Positions 1 to 8,112 are shown, counted from the first letter of the stretch. The stretch: 36,022 nt of DNA from Clostridiales bacterium UBA1390 (GCA_002305315.1 DBQQ01000027.1:1-36022); one strand, 5' to 3'. The notes: generated from the letters alone by a model not told the origin. Translations and numbers: made by a program.

Positions 1-195
1 GTGCGCTTCATCAGCAGCCTTGATCTTGGTCTGTTTTCGGCCTTTGCTGGTAGACTCCTGCTTGTATAAATACACCTTCCCCGTCTTCTTATTTTTTTTG
101 CGGGAGAGACAGAATTCGGGAATGGCATGGAGTCTGAGCAGCGTGTGGTAGAACGAAGAAATGATATATGCAATGTGAGATGAGAGTTTAGCCAT
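1..195 (-). CDS. 5' end of an unidentified gene, cut by the window edge
   Basis: An open frame of 65 codons starts at ATG 195-193 and continues past base 1. A GGGGGAG ribosome binding site lies 6-7 nt before the ATG, and a good promoter lies further upstream. The visible product begins MAKLSSHIAYIISSFYHTLL and becomes very basic (a run of Lys/Arg, then YLYKQEST and a Lys-rich stretch). The basic Tyr-containing part vaguely recalls the N-terminus of IS1634/IS4-type transposases, but this is too short to assign. It has its own promoter and is separated from the VirD4-like operon by a terminator, so it is probably an independent unit. Confidence 0.5.
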   Translation of the reverse strand, partial: MAKLSSHIAYIISSFYHTLLRLHAIPEFCLSRKKNKKTGKVYLYKQESTSKGRKQTKIKAADEAH

Positions 196-220
196 AGGAT
201 CTCCCCCTTTCATATATCTT

Positions 221-249
221 ATAATAGCACAAAAATCACAGCTTGTAAA
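221..249 (-). promoter_or_regulatory. sigma-A type promoter for the left-edge gene
   Basis: On the minus strand, TTTACA (249-244) and TATTAT (226-221) are separated by exactly 17 nt. Each hexamer matches the consensus at 5 of 6 bases. The ATG at 195 is about 25 nt downstream, which leaves room for a short leader with the GGGGGAG ribosome binding site. Confidence 0.6.
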
Positions 250-283
250 GTGGCAATCCGCGGGGACGGATATTGCAAAAAGA

Positions 284-319
284 AGCTGCTATTTCATAAA
301 TAACTACGAAATAGCAGCT
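284..319 (-). terminator. rho-independent terminator of the clpP-AAA-VirD4 operon
   Basis: A perfect 12-bp inverted repeat (AGCTGCTATTTC / GAAATAGCAGCT) with a 12-nt loop begins 4 nt after the stop codon of the VirD4-like gene. On the minus strand it is followed by TCTTTTTG. It closes the three-gene operon. Confidence 0.85.
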
Positions 320-323
320 CGTC

Positions 324-2090
324 TTACATCTTTTGAATTTTTGCTTTCCCTCCAGATTTGCGAATACACTTGGCAACCTTTTTGGCCTTTTTCTTACTAG
401 GTAACACAAACGAACAAGGTAAATCACACATTCTTCGATAAATATCCATTGCGCGTTCTCCTGTTATTTTCTGCAGCATCTTCACCTGCTTTACCATGCC
501 TAGGCCTTGACTCTGAATGATAAGTTTGTATTTTCCTTTGGAATTTTTTCCCTTTTCCGGCCTTTGCAGTGTTATTCTCGAAGGCCTTTCTACATGACTT
601 AAAAGTGGATAATATTCTGTTGGCTGATATTCTGTCGGTTGTTCTTCTACCTTGGATAACAGCCATTCTCGCCGCATTTGTTTTACTTTTTCCTGGAACT
701 CAAATTCCGAATTAGAGTGTCGTACAATCGGCTGCGGCTGAATCGGGGGTTTCCAATCACTCTGGTCATAAAGTTCATCATAGAAGGGTAGCCTCGTAAT
801 ATATTTATGTCGGCTGTCTACCATGATAAGTGCAGTGCCAGTGGGCACAGCCGCTAACTGTGTAGGCGTGATCAAAGATTCATTGGTAGTTCGCCCGTTA
901 TTTTCCACCTGCTTCTTGCCACATCGCTGCGACCACTCTACCAAGGTTTCCCAGCAGTTTGTCGAAAAACCAATCGTGATGCCGATACTGGAACAGATGG
1001 TTTTGGCCTTGCTCTTCCCGTACACATCCACCAACTGCTCATAACTTTGCAGAATCAGCATGAGGCGCATGTTGCGACTGCGGCCCGCGACCATCAGCTT
1101 CGGCAGATTGGAAATGCTCTGACCCACGGAGCCCAGCTCTTCCAGAATGATATTGACACGAATCGGCAGTTTACCGCCTCTTTCCTGGGCAATTCGAACG
1201 AGGTGCTGAGAGACCTGGGAAACCAGCAGACCCGCCAGACGATCATATACATCGGTCTCATCCGGAATAATGATAATGAGTGCAAATGGTCGATTCACGT
1301 CCAAATCCAGGATGTGCAATGTATCTTCGCTCAGCATTTCCATCAGCCCCTTACTGCGGCTGAAGACTTCCAGTCCAGAAGCTGCCACACTATGAATTGA
1401 TGCGCGCGTCTCGTTCGGACCGGTAACATAAGAGGCCAGGTTCCGCCTTGCGAGCGAATTATGCGGCAACATGTCATAGAAGGCTCGGGCCAGCGTAAAC
1501 GATCCCAGTTGCGATTCCGCCTGCTCCAACATGCAGGCTACATGATTCAGATTGATCTGATCTTCTTCCGCCGTTTCAAACAATCCATAGGTCAAACCTT
1601 TTCCCAGATTGGCAGAGGCATTCGTCCAGAACTTATCCGGCTGTCCATCATCGGGATAAACGCCATTCCACAGATCGCTGAGCATCGAACTTGCTATATC
1701 CTGTTTATCCGGATCCTCAGAACGATAGAGTTGATACGGCATACTGAGCGGATTCCAGCAAGTAGGACTCCTGCGAAGATTACGAAAGTCCACGCAATAG
1801 GTCTGATAGTTCTCCGGTATGTAACATGCGTTTTTCTGATACCCTTCGCCCTTGGGGTCCAGCATGATTAAACTTTCCCCCTTTTGAAATATTTCTCGCA
1901 TGAACGGCAGACTCACGCATTGGCTCTTTCCTTTTCCGGTTCTTCCAATGACGCCGATGTGCGCTTCGCTGGTATCACAGTATTTCTTTCCATTTTCTAC
2001 ATACAGAATCGGACCCGCCTCCTTGGAAGACTCGTCCTGAAAATACGCCTTGATCTCCTTGGCTGTACTCCATCGCTCACTTCTGCCCAA
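324..2090 (-). CDS. soluble VirD4/TraG-like ATPase with C-terminal L7/L12 (ClpS-fold)-like domain
   Basis: 588 aa. The VirD4/TraG/TraD coupling-protein family forms RecA-like hexameric motors that pump DNA or protein. Visible motifs are Walker A GRTGKGKS (49-56), LDPKGEG (77-83), the Walker B region IILEELGS (314-321), where the usual Asp is Glu317, and the LQSYEQL motif (347-353) typical of TraG. The N-terminal membrane helices of conjugative members are absent and Walker A lies within 60 residues of the start, so the protein should be soluble. Residues 518-588 align along their length with the C-terminal domain of ribosomal protein L7/L12 (pattern GxxxVKxVKMLQKITG, then a Lys-rich helix and KIQ), a fold shared with the ClpS adaptor. 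The start is TTG behind GGGGGGAG and overlaps the end of the AAA-like gene by 14 nt, which suggests coupled translation. There is no relaxase or VirB4 nearby. The family call is sure; the function is not. Confidence 0.88.
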   Translation of the reverse strand: MGRSERWSTAKEIKAYFQDESSKEAGPILYVENGKKYCDTSEAHIGVIGRTGKGKSQCVSLPFMREIFQKGESLIMLDPKGEGYQKNACYIPENYQTYCVDFRNLRRSPTCWNPLSMPYQLYRSEDPDKQDIASSMLSDLWNGVYPDDGQPDKFWTNASANLGKGLTYGLFETAEEDQINLNHVACMLEQAESQLGSFTLARAFYDMLPHNSLARRNLASYVTGPNETRASIHSVAASGLEVFSRSKGLMEMLSEDTLHILDLDVNRPFALIIIIPDETDVYDRLAGLLVSQVSQHLVRIAQERGGKLPIRVNIILEELGSVGQSISNLPKLMVAGRSRNMRLMLILQSYEQLVDVYGKSKAKTICSSIGITIGFSTNCWETLVEWSQRCGKKQVENNGRTTNESLITPTQLAAVPTGTALIMVDSRHKYITRLPFYDELYDQSDWKPPIQPQPIVRHSNSEFEFQEKVKQMRREWLLSKVEEQPTEYQPTEYYPLLSHVERPSRITLQRPEKGKNSKGKYKLIIQSQGLGMVKQVKMLQKITGERAMDIYRRMCDLPCSFVLPSKKKAKKVAKCIRKSGGKAKIQKM

Positions 2091-2805
2091 CGAAACTCCC
2101 CCCTTTCTCCAAATTTCCCAGTGATTCCAGTAAGATCCGCTGTGCGGTCAATAACGCCTCTCGAACCGTTACAACCTCTTTTTCATGAATCTGCCCCTGA
2201 AGAAATTCAAAAAAGTCCGGCTCCTCCGGCCAAATCCCCTTTTCTTCCCACACGTGTTTTACGATTTCACACAACTGTTCTTCCGAATAGCTTTCCACCG
2301 GCATCCATTTAACCGTATCCACCGTATCCAGGATACGCTCGATCAGCCGTTCTTCACTCTTTCCCCGTTCCTCGTGTACAAAGAAAACCACATATGCCTC
2401 CGCGCAAAGCATCTTGATCCGCTGCAGGAATTCTGGAAATTGGTTTTCATTCATATGGACCGCCATCTCCGAAACATCCATGCCCACCACATTGGTATAC
2501 TGATTGGTATATACCGCCGCTTCACAGATGGTGGAAAAGGCCTGTTTCATCTGTGCCAATGATCCGTCCAGGCTGATTTCCAGATACGGATCCGGACTGC
2601 CGAAAAAGTCCATTACCCCGAACGCCTGATACATATCCGCCACATACTCCAAGAGCATTGTTCTGCCGTTTCCCGCCTCCAGCGGAACAATGAGGCTATT
2701 GGGGCGAATTTCCAGTTTCTGATATATCCTAGCCCTGGCACATACGGTTTCCACTTCCTGACGAATCGACTCTAAACCAATCGGAACTACCATTTGTTTT
2801 CCCAT
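2077..2805 (-). CDS. degenerate AAA+-like ATPase between clpP and the VirD4-like gene
   Basis: 242 aa. The start at 2805 is chosen because GAGGAG lies 8 nt upstream and the ATG follows the clpP stop after 1 nt; a longer frame starting inside clpP is rejected. Residues 40-50 contain VPLEAGNGRTM, which looks like a P-loop with Arg48 in place of the catalytic Lys. VVFFVHEE lies where a Walker B strand would be, and VKWMPVESYSEEQLCEIV resembles the strand-plus-lid start of AAA+ proteins. The overall layout suggests a AAA+ fold with weak or lost ATP hydrolysis. The position between a ClpP and a motor ATPase suggests an adaptor or regulatory role, but this is inference. No signal peptide or membrane segment is visible. 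Confidence 0.65.
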   Translation of the reverse strand: MGKQMVVPIGLESIRQEVETVCARARIYQKLEIRPNSLIVPLEAGNGRTMLLEYVADMYQAFGVMDFFGSPDPYLEISLDGSLAQMKQAFSTICEAAVYTNQYTNVVGMDVSEMAVHMNENQFPEFLQRIKMLCAEAYVVFFVHEERGKSEERLIERILDTVDTVKWMPVESYSEEQLCEIVKHVWEEKGIWPEEPDFFEFLQGQIHEKEVVTVREALLTAQRILLESLGNLEKGGSFVGQK

Positions 2806-2806
2806 A

Positions 2807-3394
2807 TCACCACTCCTCAAAAGGATCGCCCACATGATCCACAATGCCATATGCCAGAGCTTCTTCTGCACTCATCGGATGGTCCTCCAAGGTATCCTTC
2901 TCGATTTTCGTCTCCGGCTGTCCTGTATGCATGCTCAGGATCTGATTAAGCATCTTACGGCTGTTCAGCAGCTGATCCACCTGAATCCGCACATCGCTGG
3001 CACGGCCGCTGACCTCGCCCATCGGCTGATGGATCATGACCTGCGCATGGGGTTGGACCCAACGTTTTCCCGAGGCTCCTGCCGCCAGCAAAATAGCTCC
3101 CATGCTGGCCGCCATCCCGCTGGCCACTGTCACAACATCGCAGCGAATAGACTGCATCGTGTCATAAATGCCCAGTCCCGCCGACACCAAGCCTCCTACG
3201 CTCTGAATATACATCACAATATCTTCCTCCGACTCTCTTGCCAAAGCGCGCAGCGCCGAGGATATCATCAACGCAGTCTCCTCCCGAATCTCTCCTGACA
3301 GCATAATCGTGCGATGGCTATAGTCCATATCAAAGGGTGACATCATGCAGATCTGATCATTCTGCGTCACCAGTTTTCTAGCCATATATTCCAT
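2807..3394 (-). CDS. clpP: ClpP-family serine protease
   Basis: 195 aa, the usual ClpP length. ClpP forms a double heptameric barrel that degrades proteins threaded in by a AAA+ partner. The triad is intact: Ser97 in GMAASMGA, His122 in VMIHQPMG and Asp171 in LEDHPMSAEEA, which match E. coli numbering. The loop usually read as SPGG is SVGG (65-68). AAGGAGGA lies 8 nt before ATG 3394. It is the first gene of a three-gene unit with a degenerate AAA+ and a VirD4-like ATPase, not beside clpX or tig. It is therefore probably a specialised ClpP paralog and not the housekeeping copy. A ClpP-family assignment is secure; its partner is unknown. Confidence 0.93.
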   Translation of the reverse strand: MEYMARKLVTQNDQICMMSPFDMDYSHRTIMLSGEIREETALMISSALRALARESEEDIVMYIQSVGGLVSAGLGIYDTMQSIRCDVVTVASGMAASMGAILLAAGASGKRWVQPHAQVMIHQPMGEVSGRASDVRIQVDQLLNSRKMLNQILSMHTGQPETKIEKDTLEDHPMSAEEALAYGIVDHVGDPFEEW

Positions 3395-3488
3395 CTCTGC
3401 TTCCTCCTTTTTCTAAAGATCACTCTTTTCTACGCACGGTTTCTGAAAATCTCCCAAGTCATAACTGAAAGTTTACATCCTATAACTA

Positions 3489-3525
3489 TCGGAAACTTCC
3501 GAAAAAGAACGATTCCAGTTATAAT
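3489..3525 (+). promoter_or_regulatory. candidate promoter and operator of the redox operon
   Basis: A perfect TATAAT lies at 3520-3525, 35 nt before the first ATG. The -35 position at 3497-3502 (TTCCGA) is poor but forms the right arm of a perfect inverted repeat, TCGGAA-AC-TTCCGA (3489-3502). A dyad covering a weak -35 suggests binding by a dimeric regulator, possibly an activator. No regulator gene is adjacent on the redox-operon side. Confidence 0.45.
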
Positions 3526-3559
3526 AAAAGCGTACTGAAAAGTACGCAAGGAGGAATGA

Positions 3560-4408
3560 ATGATGGAATATATTTCTTTAAATAATGGTGTAAAGATGCC
3601 CATGGCGGGCATCGGCACTTTTCTTTTAAGTCCGGACGAGGCCGAGGCCTCTGTTCTCAGCGCATTAAAATGTGGATATCGTCTAGTCGATACCGCCAAT
3701 GCGTATGTCAATGAGAAGGCTGTCGGCCGCGCCATGAAGCGTTCTGGCCTGCCTCGGGAAGAGATCTTTTTGGAGACGAAGCTCTGGCCCAGTTTTTATG
3801 AGCAGGATGATGCCGTGGATCAGACACTGGCACGCCTGGACACTGCCTATATTGATCTGTTGCTGATCCATCAGCCTGCCGGCAACTATATCGCGGGATA
3901 TCAGCAGATGGAGAAGGCCTATAAGGAAGGAAAGGTTAGAGCCATCGGCCTGTCCAACTTTACGGCGGCACAGATTCAGGAAATCCTCGATATTTGCGAG
4001 GTCAAGCCGGCTGTATTGCAGACAGAAGTACATCCGTATTCCCAGGAGAAAGAACTGAAAGCATTTCTGGCAAAAGAAGAGATTGTGATTCAGGCCTGGT
4101 ATCCGCTCGGACATGGCGATAAGGCCCTGATCGAAGAACCTCTGTTCACGCGGCTCGCCGCAAAATATGGAAAGACCAACGCACAGATCATTTTGCGCTG
4201 GCACATTCAGGATGGCAATATCGTCATTCCGGGTTCTAAGAATCCCGCTCATATTCAGGATAATTTTGATCTCTTTGATTTCGCACTGACCGATGAGGAG
4301 ATGGCGCAGATCGCTGCCATGGATCAGCAGAAGCGGTATTATCACAGCACACCCGAGATACTCAAGGCGTATGCCGAAATGGTACCTCCGGTAGATGAAC
4401 AGAAATAA
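3560..4408 (+). CDS. aldo/keto reductase
   Basis: 282 aa, typical of bacterial AKR proteins (NADPH-dependent reduction of aldehydes and ketones). The family signatures are present: DTANAY carrying the catalytic Asp and Tyr, ETKLW with the catalytic Lys, LLIHQP with His, AIGLSNF, and a C-terminal VIPGSKNPAHIQDN cofactor-binding segment. AAGGAGG at 3549-3555 precedes tandem ATG codons at 3560 and 3563, and either could be used. It is the first gene of a three-gene plus-strand operon with a flavin reductase-like and a RibD-C/DHFR-like protein. This looks like a small accessory redox or stress set. The natural substrate cannot be told from sequence. Confidence 0.93.
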   Translation: MMEYISLNNGVKMPMAGIGTFLLSPDEAEASVLSALKCGYRLVDTANAYVNEKAVGRAMKRSGLPREEIFLETKLWPSFYEQDDAVDQTLARLDTAYIDLLLIHQPAGNYIAGYQQMEKAYKEGKVRAIGLSNFTAAQIQEILDICEVKPAVLQTEVHPYSQEKELKAFLAKEEIVIQAWYPLGHGDKALIEEPLFTRLAAKYGKTNAQIILRWHIQDGNIVIPGSKNPAHIQDNFDLFDFALTDEEMAQIAAMDQQKRYYHSTPEILKAYAEMVPPVDEQK

Positions 4409-4426
4409 GAAAAGGAGCGAAGAAGA

Positions 4427-4984
4427 ATGCGTAAAAATTTTGGAGTCAAATCCTGGTTCTACCCCCTGCCGGTACTGATCATCGGCACCTATGATGAGGA
4501 AGGAAAGGCGGATGCCATGAATGCCGCCTGGGGCGGATTATATGATGCGGACAAAGTGGTGTTGTGCCTGAGCGCCGGTCATAAGACAACTGCTAATATC
4601 AAGGCCAAGGGTGCATTTACTGTCAGCTTCGCCGATGCGGCCCATGTGGTTTCCTCAGATTATGTGGGTATGGCTTCTGCCAATACGGAACCGCAAAAGA
4701 TGGAGAAGTCCGGTTTTCATACGACACCCAGCACGCTGGTGGACGCGCCTCTGATTGATGAGCTGCCCGTTGCCCTGGAATGCCAATTCCTGAAAGTCAA
4801 TGAAGACGGCAACATCATCGGCAAGATCCTCAATGTTTGTGCGGATGAGAGTGTTCTGGATGCAGAAGGGAATATTGATTTTACCAAATTCCAGCCGATT
4901 TCCTTTGAGCCCGCGCATAACACCTATCGCGTGTTGGGAGATCCAGTGGGCCATGCCTTTCGGGATGGCGCACAGTTGAAATAA
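4427..4984 (+). CDS. flavin reductase-like (flavoredoxin) domain protein
   Basis: 185 aa. The flavin reductase-like/flavoredoxin family binds FMN in a split beta-barrel. Supporting signs are the N-terminal PLPVLIIGTYDEEGKADAMN, then CLSAGHKTTANIKAKGAFTV, a Val/Ser-Asp segment (VVSSDYVGMAS) and a C-terminal Tyr-Arg-Val-Leu-Gly motif. The start follows AAAAGGAGCG and lies 18 nt after the preceding stop, so it is cotranscribed. It probably transfers electrons within the same small redox pathway as its neighbours; the partner is unknown. Confidence 0.88.
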   Translation: MRKNFGVKSWFYPLPVLIIGTYDEEGKADAMNAAWGGLYDADKVVLCLSAGHKTTANIKAKGAFTVSFADAAHVVSSDYVGMASANTEPQKMEKSGFHTTPSTLVDAPLIDELPVALECQFLKVNEDGNIIGKILNVCADESVLDAEGNIDFTKFQPISFEPAHNTYRVLGDPVGHAFRDGAQLK

Positions 4985-5002
4985 AGAACCAGGAGGGATA
5001 GC

Positions 5003-5719
5003 GTGTTTGTCATCTGCCACATGTTGGCTTCTCTGGACGGAAAGATCGATGGGGACTTTTTCAGCATGCCCGAAAGTGCCCCTGCCATAGAGGCCTACGG
5101 AAAACTTTGCGGTTTTTATAAGTGTCCAGCAACCCTCTATGGTACTACCACCATGCTGGGTGGTTACGCGGACGGAAGACTGACCACTCTGCCTTCCCCT
5201 GAAAATACTTTTCCCATGGAGGATTATATCAATCCGGAAGGGATTTCCATGGGAAACTACATTGTCTCCATAGACCCTGCGGGGATTCTCGCATGGAGTT
5301 CCCATCGTATTCAAAAGAAGGGACGACCGGAGGCTCATGTCATTGAAGTACTGACCGAGCAGGTCTCCCCGGATTATCTGTCCTATCTGCGGGGATTCGG
5401 CATATCGTACCTGTTTGCGGGCACGAAAGAACTCGATTGTGCCCTTCTGCTGAATAAACTCTGGGAACATTTTGGAATCCGTCGTCTGATGATTGCCGGC
5501 GGTGGCACAATCAATGCTTCTTTTCTTCAGGCGGGACTGATCCAGGAGCTGAGCCTCGTTATCGCCCCCGTGGCGGATGGCAGTACCACGGCTGTTTCCA
5601 TTTTTGAAAATGCGGACTTTTTGCCCACCAAGAATCCTGTACCGCTGGCACTGAAACATGTCACCACGTTGGAAGGAGGAACCCTCTGGCTACGCTATAC
5701 CCTGCCCTCCCGGGTATAG
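5003..5719 (+). CDS. RibD C-terminal/DHFR-like reductase
   Basis: 238 aa. The fold is that of dihydrofolate reductase and of the RibD C-terminal reductase, which use NADPH. MLASLDGKIDG near the N-terminus, a Gly-rich LMIAGGGTINASFL segment and the following LIQELSLVIAPV are diagnostic. No deaminase domain is present, so it is not a complete RibD. The start codon is GTG behind CAGGAGGGATAGC, 18 nt after the flavin reductase-like gene. It is the last gene of the operon and is followed by a strong terminator. Its substrate is unknown. Confidence 0.87.
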   Translation: MFVICHMLASLDGKIDGDFFSMPESAPAIEAYGKLCGFYKCPATLYGTTTMLGGYADGRLTTLPSPENTFPMEDYINPEGISMGNYIVSIDPAGILAWSSHRIQKKGRPEAHVIEVLTEQVSPDYLSYLRGFGISYLFAGTKELDCALLLNKLWEHFGIRRLMIAGGGTINASFLQAGLIQELSLVIAPVADGSTTAVSIFENADFLPTKNPVPLALKHVTTLEGGTLWLRYTLPSRV

Positions 5720-5731
5720 CATGGTCATCCT

Positions 5732-5767
5732 TTCTTCAAAGGGGCTATCCCCTAAGCCCCTGAAGAA
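5732..5767. other. hairpin after the redox operon
   Basis: TTCTTCA..GGGGCT (5732-5746, two-base bulge) pairs with AGCCCCTGAAGAA (5755-5767). It lies 12 nt after the stop of the RibD-C-like gene but has no T-run, so it may stabilise the mRNA end in front of the real terminator at 5776. Confidence 0.5.
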
Positions 5768-5775
5768 TCTTACTA

Positions 5776-5819
5776 GAAACGGCCGCACATGCAAATGTAT
5801 TCGTGCGGCCGTTTCTTTT
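5776..5819 (+). terminator. strong rho-independent terminator of the redox operon
   Basis: A perfect 13-bp stem, GAAACGGCCGCAC / GTGCGGCCGTTTC (5776-5788 / 5803-5815), is followed by TTTTAT on the plus strand. The minus strand lacks a T-run, so it mainly serves the plus-strand operon. Confidence 0.88.
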
Positions 5820-6092
5820 ATGCCTTCAAAACTCGTATCGTCTCCGTCCGGCCCTCCGTTCAGCGTAAACTGCTCTGCGATGCCTTCTGTGATCCAAATT
5901 TCTCCTTCCTCTGTGATCAACAGCATATCAAATCCGCCGTTCTCTCTGCACGTTCCGATTCCTCCGTCTGCTCCGTATCACAGCCTGCCAACACCATGAT
6001 TCCACATAACAAAAGGCAGAACCACTGCCAGTATCTCTTCTTCATAGGCTGTACCTCCTCCTGTAAAGGATATCATGTGCAGGGCATTCTGT

Positions 6093-7418
6093 CTAGTTAA
6101 TTTTATACGTCTCAAGCACCTTGGGAAACCAAAGCACAACCGCAAAATTCTGCGCATCCTGCTGCGTTTCCGCCCGGCCTCCCATCTTCTCCATCATCGT
6201 CCGTATGTTCTTGAGACCGATTCTATTGCTTTCCGTCCTTTCATCCACGCTTCCTTTTTTATTCTTCATATGGATCCCCACGCTGCGTTCTGTATGCACC
6301 AACTGAATCTGTACCGGATTCGTTCGGTCTGCATACTTGACGACGTTGGAGGTCAGGTTGTCAAAAATTCTTGCGATATAATCCGGAAAGATCCGAACAT
6401 AACAGGCTTCTCCCTGGAAATCCGATTGAACGGTAAAGCCCTGCTGCTCCAGATAGGAGACCGTCTCGGACAGCAAATCGTAAAATGCCGCCGTGATCGG
6501 AACCGGGCCTTCCATTTTGATTTCAGTCTCCCCGGTCACCAGCGCATATTCAAAAAGATGATCCGATAACTGCTTTAACTGTCTCGCCTTCTGATCGATT
6601 TTCTGGATATAGGATATTCTTTGGGCCTCATCCCGGCACTTGTTTTTCAACAGGATCTCCGTATACAGCATGATGGAGGTCAGGGGAGTGCGCAGATCAT
6701 GGGACATCTCTGTGACCATTCTCTGATTGGCCAGCGTCAGCTGTTTCTCCTGTTCTGTCTGCTGGCGGAAGGACTGCCGCATGGCATCCAGTCCCGTGGC
6801 CAGCTGTGCCAGCTCATCTTCCCCTACAATCGTGATAGGACAGTCCAGATCTCCCCCTTCCAGGATCTTGATCTCCTGACTCAGTCTCCGGATATAATGA
6901 ATGGTTCGCCGAATCCCCAGCATGACAATCCCCAAAAATAACAGGAAAGACAAGATCAATTCTCCGATCAGCGCATAATTATAGAATTGATAATCATAAA
7001 ACCCATATAATACGACATCTGCGCTGCCATCCGCAAAGTACAGCGTATAGAAGGGCTGCCAGTCGTAACGGCTGTCCGCTGTATCTTCTAGATCGGCTTC
7101 CGGATATTGAGAATCGTACAGGATATAACCATCTCTGTATACCTGAATGGAAACCAGCTCCTGTTCTTTGACCCATTGGGTCAGCGCCTCTGAATCGCTG
7201 GCAAGGACCTGGTTCTCTGTCACATAGTTCTGCAGCTCTTCGATCCTTTTCTGATCTTCCTGTTCCAGATAGTCTGTATTCGCGATATACCGATATATCA
7301 CATATTCTCCTACGGAATTCAAGACCACAAAAAAAGCCGCCGACAGAATGGCCGCCAGGAACAGCAAGACGCCCAGTCTTTTGTAAATAGAGCTTTTTCT
7401 ACTCTGAAACCGGCTCAA
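6093..7418 (-). CDS. membrane sensor histidine kinase
   Basis: 441 aa. Membrane sensor kinase with a transmembrane helix near residues 13-37, an extracytoplasmic domain of about 120 residues rich in Tyr and acidic residues, a second helix (LILSFLLFLGIVMLG), a HAMP-like linker, the H-box EMSHDLRTPLTS with the phosphorylated His, and an N-box (FDNLTSNVVKYA). The following G1 region is degenerate (IHMKNKKG) as in VanS-like kinases. TTG 7418 is chosen because GGGGAAAGGGG lies upstream and it overlaps the regulator gene by 20 nt; a longer frame inside the regulator is rejected. It should phosphorylate the adjacent OmpR-type regulator. The signal is unknown, but lipoprotein genes on both sides suggest cell-envelope sensing. 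Confidence 0.93.
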   Translation of the reverse strand: MSRFQSRKSSIYKRLGVLLFLAAILSAAFFVVLNSVGEYVIYRYIANTDYLEQEDQKRIEELQNYVTENQVLASDSEALTQWVKEQELVSIQVYRDGYILYDSQYPEADLEDTADSRYDWQPFYTLYFADGSADVVLYGFYDYQFYNYALIGELILSFLLFLGIVMLGIRRTIHYIRRLSQEIKILEGGDLDCPITIVGEDELAQLATGLDAMRQSFRQQTEQEKQLTLANQRMVTEMSHDLRTPLTSIMLYTEILLKNKCRDEAQRISYIQKIDQKARQLKQLSDHLFEYALVTGETEIKMEGPVPITAAFYDLLSETVSYLEQQGFTVQSDFQGEACYVRIFPDYIARIFDNLTSNVVKYADRTNPVQIQLVHTERSVGIHMKNKKGSVDERTESNRIGLKNIRTMMEKMGGRAETQQDAQNFAVVLWFPKVLETYKIN

Positions 7419-8112
7419 AACGATACCCCTTTCCCCAAATCGTCGTAATTCGACGCGGCTTTTGATCATCCTTTTCGATCTTAGCGCGCAGCTTGCTGAT
7501 ATGTACCATGACTGTGCTGCCGCAATTATAGAAATAGGGCTCCTCCCAGACCGCTTCATATAACTGCTGTGCCGAGAAAATACGGCGCGGATGTTTCATC
7601 ATCAGTAAGAGAATATTATACTCGATATTGGACAGCTCCACTGTCTTTCCGGCTACAGATACTTCGTTAAATTCCAGGTTGATCTTGATTCCTCCAAGCT
7701 CCAGATATCTGTCCTGAAACTGATCTGTCGTTTCTTTCCCTCGATACACCTGATACCGGCGCAGCAATGCTTTGACTCGTCCCAGCAGTTCTGCATAGGA
7801 AAAAGGTTTGGAAAGATAATCGTCCCCGCCTGCCATCAGGCCAATCAACTTATCGGATTCCTGCGACTTGGCCGTCAGGAACAAAATCGGGACATACGAT
7901 CTTTTTCGAATCTCCTCGCAGGTTTTAATCCCCGAGATTCCTGGCATCATCACATCCAGAATGACAAGATCGGTTTTCTCCGACAGCCGTTTCAACGCGG
8001 CGAAACCATCTTCGGCCTCCTCCACACCATATCCTTCGCTCTCCAGAAGAATTCTGACTCCTTCTCGGATATCGCTGTCATCTTCTACAATCAAGATATT
8101 GGCGGTACTCAT
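7399..8112 (-). CDS. OmpR/PhoB-family response regulator
   Basis: 237 aa. The receiver domain has the acidic pair EDDSD near residue 10, the phospho-acceptor Asp in LVILDVMMPG, Thr in FLTAKS and Lys in LSKPFSYAEL. A winged-helix DNA-binding domain occupies the last 100 residues and ends WGKGYRFEPV. GAGGTGAC lies just before ATG 8112, and a sigma-A promoter lies about 40 nt upstream. It overlaps the kinase gene, so the two are translationally coupled. It likely controls its own operon and perhaps the adjacent Ser/Asn-repeat lipoprotein. Confidence 0.95.
   Translation of the reverse strand: MSTANILIVEDDSDIREGVRILLESEGYGVEEAEDGFAALKRLSEKTDLVILDVMMPGISGIKTCEEIRKRSYVPILFLTAKSQESDKLIGLMAGGDDYLSKPFSYAELLGRVKALLRRYQVYRGKETTDQFQDRYLELGGIKINLEFNEVSVAGKTVELSNIEYNILLLMMKHPRRIFSAQQLYEAVWEEPYFYNCGSTVMVHISKLRAKIEKDDQKPRRITTIWGKGYRFEPVSE

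Larger units (their letters stand above)
5690..6045 (-). pseudogene. frameshifted small lipoprotein gene
   Basis: An ATG at 6045 behind a strong AGGAGGAGGT site opens a typical lipoprotein leader: MKKRYWQWF, a hydrophobic core and the lipobox LAGC. This frame stops at 5917-5919 after 42 codons. A second frame carries a sensible continuation (NGGFDMLLITEEGEIW, then a TEGIAEQFTLN-like segment) but has no leader of its own. Joining the two with a one-base shift near 5940-5950 restores one coherent short lipoprotein. The second frame runs on through the terminator to 5690, which suggests the original stop is also lost. It lies 47 nt after the histidine kinase stop and was probably the third gene of the two-component operon. 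A sequencing error is the alternative. Confidence 0.6.

Noticed and set aside
4655..5659. 334-aa minus-strand open frame
   Set aside because: It lies antisense to the flavin reductase-like and RibD-C-like genes, which have clear domains, starts and operon spacing.
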